This document shows positions 56,512 through 62,421 of a DNA stretch of 64,000 bases, in pieces. The notes under the pieces are model-generated. The model was given only the letters and a program-made list of their open reading frames with translations, was not told the origin of the DNA and made no database searches. Source of the DNA: Alphaproteobacteria bacterium (GTDB taxonomy: Bacteria; Pseudomonadota; Alphaproteobacteria; Micropepsales; Micropepsaceae); contig JACKLF010000003.1 of assembly GCA_024236055.1 (NCBI GenBank), forward strand, positions 62,001-126,000, given 5' to 3'. The translations under genes were made by a program, and so were the position numbers. The stretch's first letter is position 1. Every line of letters starts with the position of its first letter.

Positions 56512-57228
56512 TCAGGCGCGGCGGATCTTGCGGAAATCCAGAATATCCATCTGACGCGCCAGCTTGCGCGCGCCGACGTCCGGCTCCATCAGGATGGACG
56601 GCCGTCTGAGGTTTTTCACCGCGCCCGCCGCGATCACCGCATTGCGATCGACCCAGCCATCCGTGTCCAGCAGGCGCACGCCGCGCCATTGCTTGCGCAG
56701 CATCCGAACCAGATTGTCCGGCGTGTCGTCGTCGTCGTCATCCACGATGACGTTCATCAGGAACAGGCCGCCGCGCGGCTTCACGCGGGATTTGGCCAGC
56801 CGGAAGAAGCTGTCGGTCATGAAGACCTCCGGCATGCCGTGCGGGCCGAAGGCATCCAGCACGACGGCGTCGAAGCGGCGGCGGCTGCGTTTCAGCCACT
56901 GGATGCCGTCGGCGGTGTGGGTGGGAATTTCCGGCGGCATGGCGAAATATTTGCGCGCGATGACGAAGGAGACGGCCGCATTGTCCACCACCGTCACCTC
57001 CACGCCGCTGCGCCACAGCATGGTGGCCAGGTTGCCCCCGCCGCAGCCGATCATCAGCACGTTTTTCGCCTGGGCCTGCATCAGGAAGAAATAGAAGGCG
57101 TGGATATAGTCGGCCAGGCTGACGCCATGCTTGTCCGAGGCGCTCTGCTGATATTCGCGCTGCCAGTATGAAACCTTGCCGCCCTTGCGCCGGATGATGT
57201 GGCCGGGGGCCGGGACAATACGGCTCAT
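56512..57228 (-). CDS. spermidine-synthase-like methyltransferase-fold protein
   Basis: The protein has 238 residues with a Rossmann fold of the polyamine-synthase type. The nucleotide loop is VLMIGCGGGNLATMLW, the next acidic strand VTVVDNAAVSFVIARKYF, and the central motif FDAVVLDAFGPHGMPEVFMTDSFFRLAKSRVKPRGGLFLMNV, matching the D-A-F-x-x-x-G-x-P pattern of SpeE-like proteins. An unusual run of five aspartates (VIVDDDDDDTPDN) follows. It may not make spermidine, because many short SpeE-like proteins do not. Its start overlaps the stop of the cytochrome-like gene (ATGA), so the pair is co-translated. Confidence 0.72.
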   Translation of the reverse strand: MSRIVPAPGHIIRRKGGKVSYWQREYQQSASDKHGVSLADYIHAFYFFLMQAQAKNVLMIGCGGGNLATMLWRSGVEVTVVDNAAVSFVIARKYFAMPPEIPTHTADGIQWLKRSRRRFDAVVLDAFGPHGMPEVFMTDSFFRLAKSRVKPRGGLFLMNVIVDDDDDDTPDNLVRMLRKQWRGVRLLDTDGWVDRNAVIAAGAVKNLRRPSILMEPDVGARKLARQMDILDFRKIRRA

Positions 57229-58382
57229 TTCCAGAAATCCGGCAGGCCGGGCCGGGTGGCCGCGGCAATAGCGATAGCGGTGCGGCCGTCCGCGCTGGCG
57301 CGCAGCCGGTCATAGAGCTTGCGATAGAGCTTCTGTTTGATGTCGGGTTTCAGCGCGTCGAAGGCGCTGCTGTAGATCATGTAGCTGAGGGGGTAACGGA
57401 ACAGGCGCGTCTTCAGGTCGAAATCGCGCAGCGAGCGGCCCTCACCGTCGCGCGGGCCGCGCTTGGCAAAATCCGCCGTGAAGCCGGAATTGCCGCTGAC
57501 CGGACCGGGCAGGGCAACTTCATCGGCAAAGGTCATGTACGCGGCCAGCGCATCCAGCGCCTTGTCCGAATAATCGACATCCAGCGCGAAGGCGCGGTTG
57601 GTGAAGCCGGTCTGATGCTCCAGCACCATCAGGGCGACGATGTCGCTGGTGGGTTTCAGCGTCTGGGTGAGGTCGAAGCGCCCCGACAGGCTGGCCAGCG
57701 TGTGGCCGGGCGGCAGGTCGAAGGGGTGATAGGGATCTGGCACGGTGACATTGCCGCGATGGGTCATGCCTTCGGACGTGCCGGTGACATACCAGCCGCC
57801 CCAGCGCCGCGCGAAGGGCGTGGTCTGGTCGGTGAAATCGAACGGATGCACCGGATCGGCCAGTACTGGCGTGCCGTCGGCGGTGGCGGTGACATTGGCG
57901 ACGATCCAGCCGGGCGCCTGGGCGTTGACCATGCCGTGACAGGCGACACAAGTCGCGCCCTGCTGCTCCAGTTTCGGACGCACCGTGTTTTTCGAATCCA
58001 GCGTGTAAAAGGCCAGCCCGTCCCTGGGGTCGTTGGCCAGGATTTCGATCAGCCCGCCGTCATGCACCGCGGCCACCGAGATATCGTCGTTGAAATAGAC
58101 CGCGCGCGGGGCCTCAGGATTGATGTGGTCGAACTGCAGGCTGGAGCGGGTGAAGGGCAGGACCTGGGATGCGGGCGAAACATCCAGCGCCGCCAGCAGG
58201 CTTTGCAGCCAGCCATGCCCGTCATCGGCATAGGTCAGGACCGTCTGGCCCGATGCCAGCTTTTGTTCCAGCGCATCGACGGGGTTTCCAGCGACCGGAA
58301 CGTCAGGCGCGTTTTGCGCATGCGCGGCGCCGGCCGCAGCCAGGCCGGTCAGCAGCAACAGCAACCGGCCCGGTCGGGTCAC
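57225..58382 (-). CDS. secreted monoheme cytochrome c-like protein
   Basis: The protein has 385 residues. A signal peptide (MTRPGRLLLLLTGLAAAGAAHAQ) is followed by a long domain with a single heme attachment motif, CVACH in QQGATCVACHGMVNAQAPG at about residue 143-147. Candidate distal methionines exist, but the axial ligand is not clear. Recurrent segments (RWGGWYVTGTSEGMTHRGN; LMVLEHQTGFTNRAF) recall the large uncharacterised cytochrome-like proteins of Acidobacteria and other soil bacteria. The start overlaps the fumC stop and its stop overlaps the SpeE-like start, both by ATGA, so the three are translationally coupled. Role unknown. Confidence 0.75.
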   Translation of the reverse strand: MTRPGRLLLLLTGLAAAGAAHAQNAPDVPVAGNPVDALEQKLASGQTVLTYADDGHGWLQSLLAALDVSPASQVLPFTRSSLQFDHINPEAPRAVYFNDDISVAAVHDGGLIEILANDPRDGLAFYTLDSKNTVRPKLEQQGATCVACHGMVNAQAPGWIVANVTATADGTPVLADPVHPFDFTDQTTPFARRWGGWYVTGTSEGMTHRGNVTVPDPYHPFDLPPGHTLASLSGRFDLTQTLKPTSDIVALMVLEHQTGFTNRAFALDVDYSDKALDALAAYMTFADEVALPGPVSGNSGFTADFAKRGPRDGEGRSLRDFDLKTRLFRYPLSYMIYSSAFDALKPDIKQKLYRKLYDRLRASADGRTAIAIAAATRPGLPDFWK

Positions 58383-59767
58383 TTCGGCGCGATCATGTCT
58401 TCCGGCCGCACCACGGCGTCGAATTCCTCCGCCGTGACATAGCCGCCGCCCACCGCTTCTTCCTTCAGGGTGGTGCCGTTCTTGTGCGCGGTCTTGGCGA
58501 TCTTGGCGGCATTGTCATAGCCGATCCTGGGCGCCAGCGCCGTCACCAGCATCAGCGAGCGGTCCAGCCCCGCCTTGATATTGTCCAGGCGCGGCGCGAT
58601 CCCCACCACGCAATTGTCGGTGAAGGACACCGCCGCATCGGCCATCAGCCGCACCGACTGCAGGAAGTTGTAGGCCATGACGGGATTGTAGACGTTCAGC
58701 TCGAAATGGCCCTGGCTGCCGGCGAAGGTCAGCGCGGCATTGTTGCCGAAGATCTGCACGCAGACCTGGGTCATGGCCTCGCACTGGGTCGGGTTGACCT
58801 TGCCCGGCATGATGGAGCTGCCCGGCTCGTTTTCCGGCAGCGCCAGTTCGCCCAGGCCCGAACGCGGGCCCGAACCCAGCAGGCGGATGTCGTTGGCGAT
58901 CTTGAACAGGCTGGCGGCCACCGTGTTGATGGCGCCGTGGCTGAACACCATCGCATCATGGGCGGCCAGCGCCTCGAACTTGTTGGGGGCGGTGGTGAAG
59001 GAAAGACCCGTGATGGCGGCGATACGCTCGGCCACCATCTTGTCGAAACCGACCGGCGCGTTCAGCCCGGTGCCCACCGCGGTGCCGCCCTGGGCCAGCT
59101 GCATCAGCCGGGGCAGGGTCTGTTCGATGCGCTCGATGCCATTGGCCACCTGCGCGGCATAGCCGGAGAATTCCTGGCCCAGCGTCAGGGGCGTGGCGTC
59201 CTGGGTGTGGGTGCGGCCGATCTTGATGATCGCGCCCCAGGCCTTGACCTTTTCCTCCAGCGCGGCGTGCAGATGCTTCAGCGCCGGGATCAGCGTCTTG
59301 ACCACTTCCTCGGCCGCGGCGACATGCATGGCGGTGGGATAGGTGTCGTTGGACGACTGGCTCATATTGACGTGGTCGTTGGGATGGACCGGCTTCTTGG
59401 AGCCCATCTCGCCGCCCAGCATCTCGATGGCGCGGTTGGAGATCACCTCATTGGCGTTCATGTTGGACTGGGTGCCCGATCCGGTCTGCCACACCGACAG
59501 CGGGAAGTGATCGTTCAGCTTGCCGTCGATCACCTCCTGGGCGGCGGCGACGACCGCCTCGCCGACCGTCTTGTCCAGGCGGCCCAGCGCCATGTTGGTC
59601 TCGGCGGCGGCGCGCTTGACGATGCCCAGGGCGCGGACCACCGGCAGGGGCTGCTTTTCCCAGCCGATCTTGAAATTGCCCAGGCTGCGCTGGGCCTGCG
59701 CGCCCCAATAGCGGCTGGAATCGACGGCGATGGGGCCGAATGTGTCGGTTTCGGTGCGGGTGGTCAT
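58379..59767 (-). CDS. fumC: class II fumarate hydratase
   Basis: The protein has 462 residues, the usual length. It interconverts fumarate and malate in the TCA cycle without an iron-sulfur cluster. The fumarase/aspartase signature GSSIMPGKVNPTQCEA is intact, as are TGSGTQSNMNANEVISNRA, NDHVNMSQSSNDTYPTAMH and GRTHTQDATPLTLGQEFSGYA. It lies 36 bp downstream of sspB. The stop overlaps the next gene, which is unusual for fumC and ties a cytochrome-like protein to it. Confidence 0.96.
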   Translation of the reverse strand: MTTRTETDTFGPIAVDSSRYWGAQAQRSLGNFKIGWEKQPLPVVRALGIVKRAAAETNMALGRLDKTVGEAVVAAAQEVIDGKLNDHFPLSVWQTGSGTQSNMNANEVISNRAIEMLGGEMGSKKPVHPNDHVNMSQSSNDTYPTAMHVAAAEEVVKTLIPALKHLHAALEEKVKAWGAIIKIGRTHTQDATPLTLGQEFSGYAAQVANGIERIEQTLPRLMQLAQGGTAVGTGLNAPVGFDKMVAERIAAITGLSFTTAPNKFEALAAHDAMVFSHGAINTVAASLFKIANDIRLLGSGPRSGLGELALPENEPGSSIMPGKVNPTQCEAMTQVCVQIFGNNAALTFAGSQGHFELNVYNPVMAYNFLQSVRLMADAAVSFTDNCVVGIAPRLDNIKAGLDRSLMLVTALAPRIGYDNAAKIAKTAHKNGTTLKEEAVGGGYVTAEEFDAVVRPEDMIAPK

Positions 59768-59803
59768 GGCGGGCTGCCCCTGAAAAATGGCAGCGTCCGG
59801 GTA

Positions 59804-60313
59804 CTATTTCTTGCGGAAAGAGTCGAGGCTCACGACCTCGCCCGGGGCGCTCTTTTCCGGCGGCCTGGCGATGGCTTCCTCACCCTCTTCGCCGGCGTCT
59901 TCCTCGGCCTGGCCCGACGGCACCACCACCGGTCCGGGACCGGCGGCCTGCTTCTCGCTCTCGGTGCGGAACTGAAGACCGAACTGCACGCCCGGATCGA
60001 AGAAGGCGGTCAGCGCGCTGAACGGAATGTGCAGCGGTGCAGGCAGCTTCTTGAAGGTCAGCGTGACCTCGAAGGCATCGTCCTTGACCTTCAGCGCCCA
60101 GTACTGGTGTTGGATGATGATGGTCATCTCGTCCGGATACTGCTCGCGCAGGAAATCGGGAATGTCGACGCCATCGGCATGCGTCTTGAAGGTCAGGTAG
60201 AAATGATGGGCGCCGATCAGGCCGGACTTCTCGATCCGGCGCAGCGCCTCGCGCACGACGCCTCGCAGCGCCGCGTCGGTCAGTGCCTGATAGCCGATGA
60301 AATCCTTTGCCAT
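59804..60313 (-). CDS. sspB: ClpXP adaptor SspB (alphaproteobacterial type)
   Basis: The protein has 169 residues from the ATG at 60313 (MAKDFIGYQALTDAALRGVVREAL); an upstream in-frame ATG would fall among tmRNA-gene terminator sequences. The tag-binding core is FYLTFKTHADGVDIPDFLREQYPDEMTIIIQHQYWALKVKDDAFEVTLTFKKLPAPLHIPFSALTAFFDP. A flexible acidic linker and the C-terminal ClpX-docking peptide (EVVSLDSFRKK) follow. SspB delivers tmRNA-tagged proteins to ClpXP. Here it lies directly downstream of the tmRNA gene itself, on the same strand, with fumC following after 36 bp. Confidence 0.92.
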   Translation of the reverse strand: MAKDFIGYQALTDAALRGVVREALRRIEKSGLIGAHHFYLTFKTHADGVDIPDFLREQYPDEMTIIIQHQYWALKVKDDAFEVTLTFKKLPAPLHIPFSALTAFFDPGVQFGLQFRTESEKQAAGPGPVVVPSGQAEEDAGEEGEEAIARPPEKSAPGEVVSLDSFRKK

Positions 60314-60403
60314 GATCCCCCAAAGACTATGCGCCGGGCCGCCCAAGTCAATTGCATCCGGTGGCGGCACAGCCGCGCGCCGCAGGAATATTACGAATTT
60401 TCG

Positions 60404-60427
60404 AAAAAAGCAGGGGGGATGCCCTGC
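60404..60427 (-). terminator. ssrA terminator
   Basis: Read on the minus strand: GCAGGG, loop CATCCC, CCCTGC, then TTTTTT. A 6-bp GC-rich stem with a U-run, right after the last tmRNA helix and about 90 bp before sspB. It separates the RNA gene from the sspB transcript at least in part. Confidence 0.8.
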
Positions 60428-60720
60428 GAAAGTGGTGGGTGTCTCTGTTGCCCGGTACACCCACCGAAACCGCGCTTACCTAGTTAATTAGGCAGCGAGT
60501 ACCATTTCATTATCGTTGGCACTTGTACGATCAGCCCGATGACGGCGGATACCATACCGGGCGAAAGGTCAGTCTTTACACGTCCGTCGATCCTGTTTCG
60601 CCCCCACAGAAACCCACCGCCCGCAATCGGGCATCGATGGGCTTTTGGTGGAGGCGCCGGGTACCGCCCCCGGGTCCGGTCCGCTTATTGCACAGCCGTT
60701 TATCGCCATAGTCCGGACAA
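60428..60720 (-). ncRNA. ssrA: two-piece, circularly permuted tmRNA (ssrA)
   Basis: The acceptor piece comes first on the minus strand (about 60720-60646) and ends in CGCCTCC-ACCA at 60656-60646. Its T-stem is CCGGG/CCCGG with a seven-base loop (GGCGGTA) that is not the canonical TTCGA type. After a 40-base spacer to be removed (60645-60606), the coding piece begins GGGGGCG at 60605, which pairs with CGCCTCC to make the acceptor stem (one G-U). GAAACAGGATCGACGG follows. The tag frame runs from GCC at 60520 to TAA at 60490-60488, encoding ANDNEMVLAA; with the alanine from the charged tRNA part the tag is AANDNEMVLAA. A pseudoknot-type stem GGTGGGTGT/ACACCCACC (60465-60434) follows. The outer ends are approximate. 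Confidence 0.93.
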
Positions 60721-60733
60721 GCCGAACACGCTA

Positions 60734-60762
60734 AATATAGGCGTCCCCGGTTAAGAATTGAA
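60734..60762 (-). promoter_or_regulatory. candidate ssrA promoter
   Basis: On the minus strand TTCAAT (60762-60757), 17 bases, TATATT (60739-60734). The -10 is good and the -35 weak. Transcription would start near 60727, just before the acceptor piece. The site overlaps the leader of the divergent gene that starts at 60803. Confidence 0.45.
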
Positions 60763-60802
60763 GGCCGGCCGGAACGTCCCGAATCCGGCGGAAATTGCGC
60801 CC

Positions 60803-61231
60803 ATGTATGCCAGTGATGAAGATGTCGCCCACGTCGGACAGGGGTTCCTGGACCGGAGCCTGCCGCGCGAGGACTGGACCCATGCCGCCCATTTCGCCGC
60901 CACCCTGTGGCTGATGCGCCACCGCCCGGACATGGACCTGGCCCGCGACATGCCAGGCCTGATCCGCGCCTTCAACGAGGCCAAGGGCGGGGTCAACAGC
61001 GACACATCCGGTTATCACGAAACCATCACCCAGGCCTCCTTGCGTGCCGCGCGGCCGTTCCTGGACGCCAATCCGCCGGATCTGCCCCTGTGGCAAATCG
61101 TGGGCGCGCTGATGAAGTCCGAGCTGGGCAATCCCAACTGGCTGCTGGAATACTGGTCGCGCGAGCGGCTGATGGGCGTGGACGCCCGCCGCGCCTGGAT
61201 GGAGCCGGACCTGAAACCCCTGCCGTTCTAG
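60803..61231 (+). CDS. conserved hypothetical protein
   Basis: The protein has 142 residues, no signal peptide, helical throughout. Features: GQGFLDRSLPREDWTHAAHFAATLWLMRHRPDMDLARDMPGLIRAFNEAKGGVNSDTSGYHETITQASLRAARPFL, with several histidines (WTHAAHF, SGYHETIT) that might bind a metal or ligand. The pattern is familiar from unannotated proteobacterial proteins, but I know of no function. I chose the ATG at 60803 over 60758, which would sit on the ssrA promoter. thyA follows after 51 bp. Confidence 0.75.
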   Translation: MYASDEDVAHVGQGFLDRSLPREDWTHAAHFAATLWLMRHRPDMDLARDMPGLIRAFNEAKGGVNSDTSGYHETITQASLRAARPFLDANPPDLPLWQIVGALMKSELGNPNWLLEYWSRERLMGVDARRAWMEPDLKPLPF

Positions 61232-61282
61232 GGATTTTATCGGACGTGAAGGCTGACCCCGAATCCCTTATTGTCCCCCGTC

Positions 61283-62077
61283 ATGCAGCAATATCTCGAT
61301 CTCCTGCGGCTGGTCCGCGATACGGGCGTGGAAAAGCACGACCGCACCGGCACGGGCACCCGCTCGATCTTCGGCCATCAGATGCGCTTCAACCTGGCCG
61401 ACGGTTTCCCGCTGGTCACCACCAAGAAGCTGCATCTGAAGTCCATCATCCATGAGCTGCTCTGGTTCCTGCGCGGCGAAACCAATGTGCGCTGGCTGCA
61501 GGAACGCGGCGTCACCATCTGGAACGAATGGGCCGACGCATCCGGCGAGCTGGGGCCTGTCTATGGCCATCAATGGCGGTCCTGGCCAAACCAGACGGGC
61601 GGCACCATCGACCAGATCGCGAACCTGATCGGCGACATCAAAAAGAATCCGGATTCGCGCCGCCTGATCGTGACCGCCTGGAACCCGTCCGATATTCCCA
61701 AGATGGCGCTGCCGCCCTGCCACTGCCTGTTCCAGTTCTATGTCGCGGACGGGCGGCTGTCCTGCCAGCTTTTCCAGCGCAGCGCCGATGTGTTCCTGGG
61801 GGTTCCCTTCAACATCGCTTCCTATGCCCTTCTGACCATGATGGTGGCGCAGGTCACCGGGCTGACGTCGGGCGATTTCGTCCATTCCTTCGGCGATGCC
61901 CATCTGTACCTGAACCATCTGGAGCAGGCGGACGAACAGCTTTCGCGCGCGCCCTTCCCCCTGCCAACCATGCGGTTGAACCCGGCGGTCGACGATATTT
62001 TCGCCTTCCGCTACGAGGATTTCACCCTGGAGAACTACCAGGCCCATCCCTCGATCAAGGCGCCGATCGCGGTCTAG
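61283..62077 (+). CDS. thyA: thymidylate synthase ThyA
   Basis: The protein has 264 residues, the same length as the Escherichia coli enzyme. It methylates dUMP to dTMP with methylenetetrahydrofolate. The catalytic cysteine is in ALPPCHCLFQFYV; also DRTGTGTRSIFGHQMRF, GELGPVYGHQWRSW, SRRLIVTAWNPSDIPKM, LSCQLFQRSADVFLGVPFNIASYALL and DAHLYLNH. I used the ATG at 61283 (MQQYLDLLRLV). A 7-bp GC hairpin (62096-62112) lies downstream without a T-run. Confidence 0.97.
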   Translation: MQQYLDLLRLVRDTGVEKHDRTGTGTRSIFGHQMRFNLADGFPLVTTKKLHLKSIIHELLWFLRGETNVRWLQERGVTIWNEWADASGELGPVYGHQWRSWPNQTGGTIDQIANLIGDIKKNPDSRRLIVTAWNPSDIPKMALPPCHCLFQFYVADGRLSCQLFQRSADVFLGVPFNIASYALLTMMVAQVTGLTSGDFVHSFGDAHLYLNHLEQADEQLSRAPFPLPTMRLNPAVDDIFAFRYEDFTLENYQAHPSIKAPIAV

Positions 62078-62135
62078 GCCGGCCCGCACACCGGCAGCGC
62101 GCAAGGCGCGCTCGCCGCGAGCGAATTGGATTTTA

Positions 62136-62163
62136 TTGACAAAAGGCCCGCCGGGGGTAAAAA
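62136..62163 (+). promoter_or_regulatory. promoter of small membrane protein gene
   Basis: TTGACA (62136-62141), 16 bases, TAAAAA (62158-62163). The -35 is consensus. The start would be near 62170, leaving a leader of under 20 bases before the GGGAG site and the ATG at 62187. Confidence 0.6.
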
Positions 62164-62186
62164 CCGCCCGGAAAAGGGAGATTTTC

Positions 62187-62348
62187 ATGAGCGCGGATGT
62201 TCAGGGCCGGGAAGAAACCAAGCTGGCCAATGGCGGCGGGGCGTTTCCGTTCTGGGTGTCGGTGGTCAATGTGGCGGTGTTCGTCGCCGTCCTGTTCGCC
62301 GTTGTCTATGGCGTGATCTGGGCCGTGGGCGCCGCCTTCTCCGGCTGA
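62187..62348 (+). CDS. 53-residue single-pass membrane protein
   Basis: The product has 53 residues: a polar N-terminus (MSADVQGREETKLANGGGA) and one long hydrophobic helix (FPFWVSVVNVAVFVAVLFAVVYGVIWAVGAAF). A strong site (AAAAGGGAG) and a near-consensus promoter precede it, and a nested hairpin follows, so it is a complete one-gene unit. I recognise no family. The in-frame ATG at 62136 would sit on the -35 box, so I reject it. Confidence 0.68.
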   Translation: MSADVQGREETKLANGGGAFPFWVSVVNVAVFVAVLFAVVYGVIWAVGAAFSG

Positions 62349-62353
62349 TCCTT

Positions 62354-62413
62354 CCCAAACCGGCAAAAGAAAACGGCCGCCCCCGTCGCCGGGAGCGGCC
62401 GCAATCGTTTGGG
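62354..62413. terminator. nested hairpin between convergent genes
   Basis: Outer arms CCCAAAC (62354-62360) and GTTTGGG (62407-62413); inner arms CGGCCGC (62374-62380) and GCGGCCG (62395-62401). It lies between the small membrane protein and the dehydrogenase 3' end and probably ends or insulates both transcripts. Confidence 0.6.
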
Positions 62414-62421
62414 TGTATCCG

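Noticed and set aside
58169..60487. Plus-strand frame of 772 codons
   Set aside because: Antisense to fumC and sspB and running into the tmRNA gene; no family resemblance.
62096..62112. Terminator after thyA
   Set aside because: A 7-bp GC stem with a 3-base loop but no T-run; too common in such GC-rich DNA to call.
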